DNA from: Plantactinospora soyae
Lineage (GTDB): Bacteria > Actinomycetota > Actinomycetes > Mycobacteriales > Micromonosporaceae
Reading direction: 5' to 3'
Assembly (NCBI RefSeq): GCF_014874095.1
Contig: NZ_JADBEB010000001.1
Span: forward strand, 5,704,001 to 5,768,000
Length of the DNA: 64,000 nucleotides
Position 1 is the stretch's first letter; every line of letters starts with the position of its first letter. Positions 35,204 to 44,242 of this stretch are shown in pieces. The translations under genes were made by a program, and so were the position numbers. Under the pieces are notes generated by a model. The model was not told the origin of the DNA. It was given only the letters and a program-made list of their open reading frames with translations, and did no database searches.

Positions 35204-35230
35204 ACATGTCGACGGCAAGACGGTTAGGGT
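35162..35230 (+). promoter_or_regulatory. Promoter and conserved upstream element of the DUF1080/multicopper oxidase operon
   Basis: TGCTAC (35162), AAAAGT (35172) and CGAAAGATCTAGACAT (35192-35207) are followed by a -10 TAGGGT (35225-35230). TAGACA (35201-35206) serves as -35, with an 18-bp spacer. The same elements occur at 55013-55076, with the same 20-bp phasing between AAAAGT and CGAAA. Two independent copies before functionally related genes make this a credible promoter plus operator. Confidence 0.7.
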
Positions 35231-35560
35231 CGGACAACATCAGCAGGTTTCATCGAGGTAACCGGCGGCGCGGTTAGCTCACCGTCTGAGAGTTCCGGCA
35301 GGACCGGGGGAGAACGCTCCCCGGGTCGGCGGTGCCCGCAGACCCGCCCCGGCGCGGCCCCCGCGCCGATCATCCGCGTACCTCCGAATCGACACACTCT
35401 GTCCACACGCCAGCCCCGACGGGCGGGCAGCCGCAACCCCGGACCCACCCATCGCGGACCGAGCCGGTGTGCGGTCTGTCGCCATGTCATCCGTCGATCC
35501 ACGCGAAGCCCCCTACGGGTCGGCGACGTTCCCGCACGACTCGCGAAAGGTGTGTTCGAC
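35204..35560. other. 357-bp leader region of the copper/DUF1080 operon
   Basis: If transcription starts near 35237, the first gene has a leader of about 320 nt. It contains a strong stem, GACCGGGGGAG with CTCCCCGGGTC (35302-35327, one mismatch, 4-nt loop). I do not recognise a known riboswitch, and there is no convincing short reading frame. Confidence 0.4.
35302..35327 (+). promoter_or_regulatory. Leader hairpin
   Basis: GACCGGGGGAG (35302-35312) pairs with CTCCCCGGGTC (35317-35327) over 11 positions with one mismatch and an AACG loop. It lies about 65 nt into the predicted leader and could affect translation, processing or transcript stability. Confidence 0.35.
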
Positions 35561-38500
35561 ATGCCAGCTCTTTCCGCGCGATGTGGCCCGGCACGGCGCC
35601 CGCGGCTGCTCACCCGGCTCAGCACGGGCCGGCGCAGCCGACCGATGAGGATGCTCGCGGCAATGGCCGTCCTGCTCGCCGGCTCCGCGCTCCTCGCCGT
35701 ACCGGCCGGCGCCCGCCCTGCCGACTCCGGGTCGACGACGTCCGGCGGCGCGTCGGCCGGGCAACTCCAGGCCCAGGTGCTCACCTGGACGGCCGGCGAC
35801 AGCGTCCAGTCGTACGTCTCCGCGCCCACCACCGCCGTCGCGGGGCCGACCACCCTCGTCTTCGAGAACAGCGCCGCAACCGGCAACACCAGCGGCATGC
35901 AGCACACCCTCACGTTCGACACGGGCAGCACCGAGTACAACCGCGACGTGGTCGTCGACATCCTGGCCGACCCGTTCGACGCCAACCAGGGCCGGTGGAC
36001 CCTCGACGTGGTGCTCACCGCCGGCACCTACCGCTACTTCTGCGCGATCCCCGGACACGGCACGATGACCGGGCTGCTCGTCGTCAGCGGCGGTGACCAG
36101 GACACGACCCCGCCGACGGTGACCGCGGCGGTCACCGGTGAGCAGAACGACGACGGCGCGTACGTCGGCGCCGCCACGGTGACCCTCTCCGCCACCGACA
36201 CCGGATCGGGCGTCGGCCGGGTCGAGTACGCGGTGGACGGCGGCCCGTACGGCACCTACTCCGCTCCGGTGACGGTGAGCGCGCCGGGGCAGCACACGGT
36301 GACGTACCGGGCCACGGACGTGGCGGGTAACACCTCTGCGGTGCAGTCGGCGGCCTTCGAGGTGGTGGCGCCGTCGGATCCGGACACCACCGCGCCGACG
36401 GTGACCGCCGCGGTGACCGGTGAGCAGAACGAGGACGAGGCGTACGTCGGGATGGCGACGGTGACCCTGTCGGCCACCGACGCCGGATCCGGGGTGGAGC
36501 GGGTCGAGTACTCGCTCGACGGTCAGGCGTACGCCGCTTACTCCGCTCCGGTGACGGTGAGCGCGGCCGGGCAGCACACGGTGACGTACCGGGCCACGGA
36601 CGTGGCGGGTAACACCTCTGCGGTGCAGTCGGCGGCCTTCGAGGTGGTGGCGCCGTCGGATCCGGACACCACCGCGCCGACGGTGACCGCCGCGGTGACC
36701 GGTGAGCAGAACGAGGACGAGGCGTACCTCGGGATGGCGACGGTGACCCTGTCGGCCACCGACGCCGGATCCGGGGTGGAGCGGGTCGAGTACTCCCTCG
36801 ACGGGCAGGCGTACGCCGCTTACACCGCTCCGGTGATGGTGCACCAGCCGGGCCGGCACACGGTCAGCTACCGCGCCACCGACGAGGCGGGCAACACCTC
36901 CGCCCCGCAGTCCGTCGCGTTCGAGGTGGCCGACACGTCGACTCCGGACACCACCCCGCCGACCGTGACCGGCGGGGTCACCGGCGACCGCGACGACAAC
37001 GGCGGGTACCTCGGTGCCGCCACGGTGACCATCTCCGCCACCGACACCGAATCGGGTGTCGAGCGGGTCGAGTACTCCCTCGACGGGCAGCCGTACGCGG
37101 CGTACACCGCCCCGGTGACCGTCAACACGCCCGGCCAGCACACCGTCGACTACCGGGCCACCGACGAGGCGGGCAACACCTCCGCCCCGCAGTCCCTCGC
37201 GTTCCAGGTGGTCGAGCGGCCGAACCCGGACACCACCGCGCCGACCGCGACCGCGACCGTCGCCGGCAACCGGGACGGCACCGGGGCCTACCTCGGTGCG
37301 GCCACCGTCACGGTCTCCGCCACCGACGCCGGATCGGGCGTCGGCCGGGTCGAGTACTCCCTCGACGGCCAGCCGTACGCCGAGTACACCGCTCCGGTGA
37401 CGGTCAACCAGCCCGGTCAGCACACCGTCTCGTACCGGGCCACGGACGTCGCCGGCAACACCTCCACCCCCGGCTCGGTCTCGTTCACCGTGGCCGCCCC
37501 GCCCAACGCCGACACCACCGCCCCGACCGTGAACGCCGCGCTGACCGGGCAGCAGGACGGAAGCTGGGCGTACGTCGGCAGCGCCACCATCGTGCTCACC
37601 GCCGCCGACACCGGATCCGGTGTCCACCGCGTCGAGTACGCCCTGGACGGGCGGGGCTACACCGTCTACTCCGGACCGGTCACCGTCAACACCCCCGGTG
37701 CGCACACGTTCAGCTACCGGGCCACCGACAAGGCCGGCAACGTCTCGGGGACCGCCTCGGCGACGTTCACGGTGGTGGAGAGCAGGCCGCCGGCGCCGAC
37801 CTGCCAGGTGACCGACACCCGGCCGACGGTCTGGCTCGGCACGCTCAACAGCGGTGTGCCCAGCCGGGTGGTCGAGGGCCGCTGCTCGATCAACGATCTG
37901 ATCGACGACGAGCGGGCCTGGCCGAGCCACAGCGAGTTCGTGGAGCACGTCCGGGCGATCGCCGAACGCCTGCACCACCGGGGCCAGATCCTGCTCAGGG
38001 AGCAGAACGCCCTGGTACGCACGGCCCGTGAGTCCGCTGTCGGCAAGTCCGAGCAGAAGCAGGGCTACCTGCCGCTGCTCGACCGCTCCGCCGCCTCGTT
38101 CAAGCTGTGGGAGCAGGTCGGTGCCGGCGGCTTCCGGCGCAACGCCGACGGTTCGGTCACCAGTCGGGCCGTCGACGGCCTCGGCATGCTCTGGTTCCCG
38201 GTCCGCACCTACGGCGACTTCTCCCTCAAGCTCCAGTGGCGCGACGACGCCCCCGGTGACGGCCGCGCCAACAGCGGGGTCTTCGTCCGCTTCCCCCAGG
38301 TGCACCAGCACCCGCAGGAGTCCCGCCCCGAGTGGGTGGCCATCAAGTACGGCCACGAGCTGCAGATCTACGACCGCACCGACGGCGACCCGTACAAGAG
38401 CGGGTCGGTGTACGGATTCGACCGGGTCGACCTCGACGGCGCACAGGTCGCCCCGAAGGGCACCTGGAACGACTACGAGATCCGCGTCGTCGGCCAGCAC

Positions 38501-38695
38501 TACTCGGTGTTCCGCAACGGCAAGCTGCTCAACGAGTACGTCAACGTTCCCGGAGCCGTCTTCACCCCGCCCCGCGCCGACGATCCCGGCGGCGCCGGCC
38601 GCCAGCACCCGAGTGGCTTCGTCGGCCTGCAGAACCACGGCGTCGGGGACATCGTCAGCTTCCGCAACATCAGGATCGCCCCGCTGACCCCGTGA
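35561..38695 (+). CDS. Secreted cupredoxin - six Ig-like (OmpL47-type) repeats - DUF1080 hydrolase
   Basis: A 1044-residue secreted protein. A signal peptide (MLAAMAVLLAGSALLAVPAG) precedes a cupredoxin domain (about 70-178) with a complete type-1 copper set: His115, Cys161, His166 and Met169 (GMQHTLTF; FCAIPGHGTM). Six 94-residue Ig-like repeats of OmpL47 type follow (181-745; VTLSATDxGSGVxRVEYxxDG). Then comes a small domain with two cysteines (748-827, INDLIDDE) and a C-terminal 3-keto-disaccharide hydrolase fold (831-1044; NSGVFVRFP, NDYEIRVVGQHY, FVGLQNHG). It is the first gene of an operon with a multicopper oxidase and a sugar dehydrogenase. ATG at 35561 is preferred over GTG at 35552. 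Confidence 0.85.
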   Translation: MPALSARCGPARRPRLLTRLSTGRRSRPMRMLAAMAVLLAGSALLAVPAGARPADSGSTTSGGASAGQLQAQVLTWTAGDSVQSYVSAPTTAVAGPTTLVFENSAATGNTSGMQHTLTFDTGSTEYNRDVVVDILADPFDANQGRWTLDVVLTAGTYRYFCAIPGHGTMTGLLVVSGGDQDTTPPTVTAAVTGEQNDDGAYVGAATVTLSATDTGSGVGRVEYAVDGGPYGTYSAPVTVSAPGQHTVTYRATDVAGNTSAVQSAAFEVVAPSDPDTTAPTVTAAVTGEQNEDEAYVGMATVTLSATDAGSGVERVEYSLDGQAYAAYSAPVTVSAAGQHTVTYRATDVAGNTSAVQSAAFEVVAPSDPDTTAPTVTAAVTGEQNEDEAYLGMATVTLSATDAGSGVERVEYSLDGQAYAAYTAPVMVHQPGRHTVSYRATDEAGNTSAPQSVAFEVADTSTPDTTPPTVTGGVTGDRDDNGGYLGAATVTISATDTESGVERVEYSLDGQPYAAYTAPVTVNTPGQHTVDYRATDEAGNTSAPQSLAFQVVERPNPDTTAPTATATVAGNRDGTGAYLGAATVTVSATDAGSGVGRVEYSLDGQPYAEYTAPVTVNQPGQHTVSYRATDVAGNTSTPGSVSFTVAAPPNADTTAPTVNAALTGQQDGSWAYVGSATIVLTAADTGSGVHRVEYALDGRGYTVYSGPVTVNTPGAHTFSYRATDKAGNVSGTASATFTVVESRPPAPTCQVTDTRPTVWLGTLNSGVPSRVVEGRCSINDLIDDERAWPSHSEFVEHVRAIAERLHHRGQILLREQNALVRTARESAVGKSEQKQGYLPLLDRSAASFKLWEQVGAGGFRRNADGSVTSRAVDGLGMLWFPVRTYGDFSLKLQWRDDAPGDGRANSGVFVRFPQVHQHPQESRPEWVAIKYGHELQIYDRTDGDPYKSGSVYGFDRVDLDGAQVAPKGTWNDYEIRVVGQHYSVFRNGKLLNEYVNVPGAVFTPPRADDPGGAGRQHPSGFVGLQNHGVGDIVSFRNIRIAPLTP
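36109..37785 (+). repeat. Six tandem coding repeats of about 282 bp
   Basis: Direct repeats encoding the Ig-like domains. Copies 1 to 3 are nearly identical over long stretches at the DNA level (compare 36261-36500 with 36543-36782, offset 282 bp), while copies 4 to 6 have diverged. This pattern suggests recent expansion or gene conversion at the start of the array. Confidence 0.8.
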
Positions 38696-38739
38696 CGCCG
38701 GCACCGCACGCCGTCTGATCCCGCCCACCAGCGCCATCG

Positions 38740-40017
38740 GTGCTAGCCGAGCGATTGGATAGAACGTTGGACAAGGAAACGAACGACATCGGCGGGGTCG
38801 TGCTCCCGCCGCCCGCCGGCGGGTCGGATCCCCGCCCGGCGTCGCCGGGCCGGCTGCTCGGCACCGGCGCCGGCCGGGCCGTCCTGGTGGCGGCCGTTAT
38901 GTTGGTGACGCTCGTCGGCGCGGGCGGGCTGGCCCTGGCCGGCGGCACCACCGCCCGGCCGGCCGAGCGGGCGGTCGAGGCCGCTCCGGCGGCCCGCTCG
39001 GCGGAGCGGCCGGAGGGCTGTGTGACGCCGGACCGCCGGTTGCAGCTGTACGCGGTCGAGCTACCCAAGGACCCGGTGACCAACCAGGTACGCCTCGGCT
39101 ACGGCCTCACCCCGCAGACGGCCTCCTATCCGGGGCCGACGATGGAGATGATCGAGGGGGAGTGCCTGGCGATCACCCTGCACAACCAGGTGCCGGCCGC
39201 GACCCTGGAGCAGCTGCGCACCGATGCCGCGCATCCGATCGGCGTCTCGCTGCACGTGCACGGCGTCAAGTACACCCAGATGTCCGACGGCACCGTGCAC
39301 AGCAACTCCTTCGTGCCGCCGGGCGGGTCGCGGACGTACGTCTGGTTCGCCAAGCCGCGTACGGCGACGTCGCCGGGTACGGCCGGCTACTGGTGGTACC
39401 ACGACCACGTCGTCGGCGGGCCGCACGGCACCCAGGGGCTCCGCTCCGGGCTGTTCGGCGGTCTCGTGGTACGCCGGCAGGGAGATACCCGGCCCGACCG
39501 GACCTACGTGACGGCCTTCGGCGACCGGCAGACCATCAACCTGCGGCGCAGCGCGGAGGCGGACACCTGTGATCCGGTGAATCCGCAGCCCGGCCCGACC
39601 TGCCTGGTCGCCAAGGTCGGCGAGCGGGTCGAGTTCATCGTGATCGGCATCGGCGACGACATGCACACGTTCCACGTGCACGGGCACTCCTGGGCGGACA
39701 CCCGGACCGGCATGGTGGAGGGCGCCAACAAGGCGCTGATCGACTCGATTCCGGTCATCGACAACAAGACTCTCGGCCCGGGTGACACCTTCGGCGTGCA
39801 GTTCGTCGCGGGCGACTCGGTGGGGCCGGGGCACTGGATGCTGCACTGCCACATGCAGTTCCACTCCGACCTGGGCATGTCGACGACGTTGCACGTCCTC
39901 GACGAGAACGGGCAGATGATGCCGCACGCCGGTAGCCACACCCCGTCCGCACCGGCCCAGAACGCGCCGGCGCAGAAGGCACCGGCACAGGGCGCAGCGC
40001 ACCCGAACCACCGCTGA
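38740..40017 (+). CDS. Membrane-tethered multicopper oxidase
   Basis: A 425-residue protein with one N-terminal membrane helix (AVLVAAVMLVTLVGAGGLAL) after a 45-residue cytoplasmic stretch, then two cupredoxin domains. The trinuclear-site motifs are H172-V-H174 (SLHVHGV), H221-D-H223 (WWYHDHV), H309..H312-V-H314 (HTFHVHGH) and H369-C370-H371...H375 (LHCHMQFH), which also supplies the type-1 copper. It should reduce O2 to water with electrons from phenols, metals or a redox protein. The cupredoxin in the preceding gene is a plausible partner (inference). The start is uncertain: GTG 38740 or TTG 38767. The tail is an Ala/Pro/Gln-rich low-complexity run. Confidence 0.85.
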   Translation: MLAERLDRTLDKETNDIGGVVLPPPAGGSDPRPASPGRLLGTGAGRAVLVAAVMLVTLVGAGGLALAGGTTARPAERAVEAAPAARSAERPEGCVTPDRRLQLYAVELPKDPVTNQVRLGYGLTPQTASYPGPTMEMIEGECLAITLHNQVPAATLEQLRTDAAHPIGVSLHVHGVKYTQMSDGTVHSNSFVPPGGSRTYVWFAKPRTATSPGTAGYWWYHDHVVGGPHGTQGLRSGLFGGLVVRRQGDTRPDRTYVTAFGDRQTINLRRSAEADTCDPVNPQPGPTCLVAKVGERVEFIVIGIGDDMHTFHVHGHSWADTRTGMVEGANKALIDSIPVIDNKTLGPGDTFGVQFVAGDSVGPGHWMLHCHMQFHSDLGMSTTLHVLDENGQMMPHAGSHTPSAPAQNAPAQKAPAQGAAHPNHR

Positions 40018-40095
40018 TCCGGAGCACCCACACCTCGACCCCGACACCTCTGCCATCGCCCGAAGGACTCTTCGTACCCCCTCTGAGGAGGAGAA

Positions 40096-43000
40096 ATGGC
40101 TCACCGACGCCATTTTTTCCAGCTGTCCCGATCGGTCGGGCGGCAACGTCCCGGCCCCGTCGACCTACCGTCCCCCGCGCTCGGCCCCGTACCCCGGCGT
40201 CGCGTCGCCGGACCGTTCCGCCGTGCGGTCGCGCTGGCCTCGGGCGCCGTACTCACGCTCGGTCTGTTGAGCGCGCCGGTCGCCGCCGCCCCGGACCAGA
40301 GCGTCGGCGCGGTCGCACCGGCCTGGACCGGTCGGGCCGTGAACGTCCTGGTCTTCCACGGCCCGGCCGCGTCCCAGGACGACCCGGTCGCCAAGGCCGT
40401 CAGCAGCATCCGCAAGCTGGGCAACGAGAACGGCTTCACCGTCCACGACTCCGACGACCCGTCGGTCTTCACTCCTGACAACCTGGACCGCTACCGCAGC
40501 GTGGTGTTCCTGTCGGCCAACGGGGTGACGCTGAACGACACCCAGGAGGCGGCGTTCCAGGCGTACGTCAAGGGTGGCGGCGGCTTCGTCGGAATCCACG
40601 ACGCCGCCCGCGCGCAGCCCGGCTCCGAGTGGTTCACCGGTCTGATCGGCACCCGTCCGGCGGCGACCCTGCCGAACGCGGAGAAGATCGCGAGCGTCAC
40701 GGCCAGCGGCGGCAACCCGCCGAACGAGGTCGTCGAGAACCTGATCGACGGGGCGACCGGAACCAAGTGGCTGACCCGTACGCCGACCGGCTGGGTGGTT
40801 GCCAAGCTCGCCGAGCCGAAGGCCATCGCGCAGTACGCGCTGACGTCGGCGAACGACTTCCGGGGCCGCGACCCGAGGGACTGGACCCTGCAGGGGTCGG
40901 CCGACGGCACCACCTGGACGGACCTGGACCGCCGGACCGGGGAGACGTTCTCCCAGCCGTTCCAGACGAAGCAGTACACGTTCACCAACACCCAGGCGTA
41001 CCAGCACTACCGGCTGAACATCACCGCGAACAGTGGTGAGCCGCTGATCCAGCTCGCCGAGCTGTGGCTGATCGGCCCGGACGCCGGACCCGCACCGGAG
41101 AGCAAGGTGCAGGAGGCCGTGGTCGCCGTGGTCGACCGGCAGCACCCGGCGAACAAGGGCCTGCCGCTGAACTGGACCCGGTCCGACCAGTGGATGAACT
41201 GGGACCCGAGCCCGGTCGGCCGGGTGCACACGATCGCCCAGGTCAAGGAGAACACCTACCAGGCGGGGCTGGGTGGCAACGGCGCGTTCCACCCGATCTC
41301 CTGGTGCCGGGACTACGACGGCGGTCGGTCGTTCTACACCGGCATGGGACGCACCGAGGCCAGCTACACCACCGACACCCAGTTCCGGGGCCACCTGCTC
41401 GGCGCCCTCCAGTGGACGACGGGCATGGTCCGCGGCGACTGCCAGGCGACCATCGCGGCCAACTACAAGATCGAGCGGTTGACCGCCACCAACCAGTCCG
41501 GTCAGCTCGACCAGATCGGTGAACCGCACGGCCTGACCATCGCGCCGGACGGCAAGGTCTTCTACATCGGCAAGGCCGCCTGCCCGACCGGGCCGGTCGC
41601 CGACTGGGCCAACCCGAACGTGGGTCTGGGCTGCGGCACGATCCACCAGTGGGACCCGAAGAACAAGCAGGTCAAACTGCTGACCACGCTCAAGGTCATG
41701 GGCAACCGGGGCAGCGGCAGCGAGCTGGTGAAGAACGAGGAGGGCCTGGTCGGGATCACACTCGACCCGAAGTTCGCGGAGAACGGCTGGTTCTACGTCT
41801 ACTGGATGCCGCACGAGTCGATCGACCGGGAGCGGCGGGTCGGCCAGCGTACGGTCTCCCGGTTCACCTACGACCACGGGCAGCAGTCGATCGACCAGGG
41901 CACCCGCAAGGACCTGCTGCACTGGGACACCCAGATCCACAGCTGCTGCCACGCCGGCGGCGGAATGACCTTCGACGAGTCCGGCAACCTCTACATCGGC
42001 AGCGGTGACAGCAACTCCTCCGGCGGGTCGAACGGCTACTCCGGGAACAACTGGACCCAGGAGTACGCGGGCATCTCGTTCCAGGACGCCCGTCGTACCT
42101 CCGGCAACACCAACGACCTGAACGGCAAGATCCTCCGCATCCACCCCGAGCCGGACGGTACGTACACGGTTCCCGGCGACAACCTCTTCACCGGCCAGGA
42201 GCAGGGCGGCGGCAAGACCCGGCCGGAGATCTACGTGATGGGCGTCCGGAACATCGCCCGGATCGCCTGGGACCCGGTCAACGACTGGCTCACCGCAGCC
42301 TGGGTCGGCCCGGACGCCGGCGCCCCGAGCCCGGAACTCGGTCCGGCGAAGTACGAGACCGCCACGGTCATCACCTCGGCGGGCAACCACGGCTGGCCGT
42401 ACTGCATGGGTAACCGGCAGCCGTACCGGGACCGCAGCAGCACCGACGCCACCGTGCTGACCGGCTGGTACGACTGCGACAACCCGAAGAACGAGTCGCC
42501 GCGCAACACCGGTCTGGTCAACCTCCCGCCGGTGCGGGACAACATGATCTGGTACTCGCCGCAGGGTGGCGGGCCGATCTTCCCGAAGCGTGCCGACGGC
42601 AGTGGCCTGCCGACCTACAAGGCCGAGGACGCCACCTTCACCCAGCCGTACGTGAGCGGCGGCGGCCAGGCCATCATGGACGGCCCGACGTACCAGCGCT
42701 CGAAGGTCGACGTGAACAGCGGCGTGGCCTGGCCGGCGTACTGGGACAACAAGTGGTTCATCGGCGACCAGTCCAACGCCAACAACCGGATCGCCGTCAC
42801 CGTCGACCCGGGTACGGCCCGGGAGGCCGGGGCGCCCGCCTTCGCCGAGGACCTGCGCAGCATCATTCAGGGCGGCAACGGTGCGAGCCAGCTCCAGTCC
42901 TGGATGGACGCGAAGTTCGGGCCGGACGGCGCGCTCTACATGCTCGACTACGCCAGCGGCTTCTTCAGCCTCCATGCGAACCAGAAGCTGGTCCGGATCA

Positions 43001-44169
43001 CGTACCAGGGTGGCCAGGCCACTCCGAACCCGGGTCTGGCGACGGCGCAGTCGGTCACGCCGAGCCAGCCCCGGACCATCGGGTTCTCCGCGGCCAAGGT
43101 CGGCGGTGTGGCCTGGGAGTGGGACTTCGGCGACGGCAGCAAGGTGTCGACCGCGGCCCACCCGACGCACACCTACAAGCGGTACGGCACCTTCGCCGCG
43201 ACGCTGAAGGTGACGTACGCAGGTGGTGAGGTGGTCACCGGGAAGGTCGACGTCAACGCCGGCTGTGGTGCCGCCGACGCGCGGCCGACGGTCTGGATGC
43301 TGGACAGCGACACCGGGGTGGCCAACCGGCAGGCCGGTGGCGGCTGCACGATCAACGACCTGATCGACGACGAGACGACCTGGCCGAACAGGGCCTCGTT
43401 CGTCACCCACCTCGACGGGGTGCTCGCCGAGCTGAGCGCGGCGCACGTCATCGACAACCGCGAGGCGACGACGCTGCGTCGGGCCGGGAAGCAGTCTCCG
43501 ATCGGCGCCACCAACGGCTACCAGCCGATCTTCGACGGTTCGGCGAAGTCGCTCGCCGGCTGGCGCCAGGCACCCAGCGGGTCGTTCTCACTTCGGCCCG
43601 ACGGCTCCATCCGCAGCGCCGGTGGCCTCGGCATGCTGTGGTACGCGGACCAGCAGCTCGCCGACTACTCGATCAAGGTGCAGTTCCGCGACATCTCGCC
43701 GGAGAACGTCCGGGCCAACAGCGGAATCTTCGTCCGGTTCCCGGATCCGAGGACCCCGCTGAACCAGCGTCCGGCGGGCAGTTGCGGCACGCTGGGGTCG
43801 GCCCGTAGTTCCCAGGCCTGGGTCGCGATCTACTGCGGTCACGAGATCCAGATCTACGACGGCGAGACAGGTGAGCCGCAGAAGACCGGCTCGGTCTACA
43901 ACTTCGCGCCGAACACCCTGGACAAGGCCGGGGCGACGCCGAAGAACCAGTGGAACGACTACGAGGTCCGCGTGGTCGGCCAGCACTACACGATGATCCG
44001 TAACGGTGTGGTGATCAGCGAGTTCGACAACACACCGGGCAAGCAGTCGTCCCGCCAGGGCGACCCGTCCACCGATCTGCGGCAGTTCCTGAGCGGTTTC
44101 GTCGGGTTGCAGAACCACGGCACCAACGACCTGATCGAGTTCCGCAACATCAGGGTGCGCCAGCTCTGA
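40096..44169 (+). CDS. Secreted ThuA - F5/8C - PQQ-type sugar dehydrogenase - PKD - DUF1080 protein
   Basis: A 1357-residue secreted enzyme assembly with ATG at 40096 and an AGGAGGAG ribosome site. Order: signal peptide (about 35-60); ThuA glutamine-amidotransferase-like domain (82-180, VNVLVFHGP, resuming 333-455, GLPLNWTRSDQWMN) split by an inserted F5/8-type-C domain (199-332); glucose/sorbosone dehydrogenase propeller (474-972) with SCCHAGGGMTFDESGNLYIGSGD; PKD domain (995-1054, WEWDFGDG); a two-cysteine domain (1057-1138, GGGCTINDLIDDE); and a DUF1080 hydrolase (1142-1357, FVRFPD, NDYEVRVVGQHY). ThuA and DUF1080 are both linked to 3-keto-sugar metabolism in known systems. The protein may oxidise and hydrolyse glycosides outside the cell. 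Confidence 0.87.
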   Translation: MAHRRHFFQLSRSVGRQRPGPVDLPSPALGPVPRRRVAGPFRRAVALASGAVLTLGLLSAPVAAAPDQSVGAVAPAWTGRAVNVLVFHGPAASQDDPVAKAVSSIRKLGNENGFTVHDSDDPSVFTPDNLDRYRSVVFLSANGVTLNDTQEAAFQAYVKGGGGFVGIHDAARAQPGSEWFTGLIGTRPAATLPNAEKIASVTASGGNPPNEVVENLIDGATGTKWLTRTPTGWVVAKLAEPKAIAQYALTSANDFRGRDPRDWTLQGSADGTTWTDLDRRTGETFSQPFQTKQYTFTNTQAYQHYRLNITANSGEPLIQLAELWLIGPDAGPAPESKVQEAVVAVVDRQHPANKGLPLNWTRSDQWMNWDPSPVGRVHTIAQVKENTYQAGLGGNGAFHPISWCRDYDGGRSFYTGMGRTEASYTTDTQFRGHLLGALQWTTGMVRGDCQATIAANYKIERLTATNQSGQLDQIGEPHGLTIAPDGKVFYIGKAACPTGPVADWANPNVGLGCGTIHQWDPKNKQVKLLTTLKVMGNRGSGSELVKNEEGLVGITLDPKFAENGWFYVYWMPHESIDRERRVGQRTVSRFTYDHGQQSIDQGTRKDLLHWDTQIHSCCHAGGGMTFDESGNLYIGSGDSNSSGGSNGYSGNNWTQEYAGISFQDARRTSGNTNDLNGKILRIHPEPDGTYTVPGDNLFTGQEQGGGKTRPEIYVMGVRNIARIAWDPVNDWLTAAWVGPDAGAPSPELGPAKYETATVITSAGNHGWPYCMGNRQPYRDRSSTDATVLTGWYDCDNPKNESPRNTGLVNLPPVRDNMIWYSPQGGGPIFPKRADGSGLPTYKAEDATFTQPYVSGGGQAIMDGPTYQRSKVDVNSGVAWPAYWDNKWFIGDQSNANNRIAVTVDPGTAREAGAPAFAEDLRSIIQGGNGASQLQSWMDAKFGPDGALYMLDYASGFFSLHANQKLVRITYQGGQATPNPGLATAQSVTPSQPRTIGFSAAKVGGVAWEWDFGDGSKVSTAAHPTHTYKRYGTFAATLKVTYAGGEVVTGKVDVNAGCGAADARPTVWMLDSDTGVANRQAGGGCTINDLIDDETTWPNRASFVTHLDGVLAELSAAHVIDNREATTLRRAGKQSPIGATNGYQPIFDGSAKSLAGWRQAPSGSFSLRPDGSIRSAGGLGMLWYADQQLADYSIKVQFRDISPENVRANSGIFVRFPDPRTPLNQRPAGSCGTLGSARSSQAWVAIYCGHEIQIYDGETGEPQKTGSVYNFAPNTLDKAGATPKNQWNDYEVRVVGQHYTMIRNGVVISEFDNTPGKQSSRQGDPSTDLRQFLSGFVGLQNHGTNDLIEFRNIRVRQL

Positions 44170-44175
44170 GCGAGG

Positions 44176-44212
44176 GGTGCCGGATACGGGAGCGACTCCC
44201 GTATCCGGCACC
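44176..44212. terminator. Bidirectional terminator, perfect 17-bp stem
   Basis: GGTGCCGGATACGGGAG (44176-44192) and its exact complement (44196-44212) around a CGA loop, in the 73-bp gap between the convergent ThuA/DUF1080 and response-regulator genes. Confidence 0.8.
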
Positions 44213-44242
44213 TGCACCGTCTGGCGCGACCTTCCGCAGCCG

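Noticed and set aside
35237-35560. Riboswitch in the long leader of the cupredoxin/DUF1080 gene
   Set aside because: A strong hairpin is present, but I could not fit the conserved core of c-di-AMP, cobalamin, glycine, SAM or c-di-GMP riboswitches.
35513-38737. A 1074-residue open frame on the minus strand opposite the cupredoxin protein
   Set aside because: Repetitive VGGGxxxRR-type composition mirrors the repeats on the other strand, and no domain is visible.
40165-43446. A 1093-residue antisense frame opposite the ThuA protein
   Set aside because: No start context or domain; it is a shadow of the well-supported plus-strand gene.
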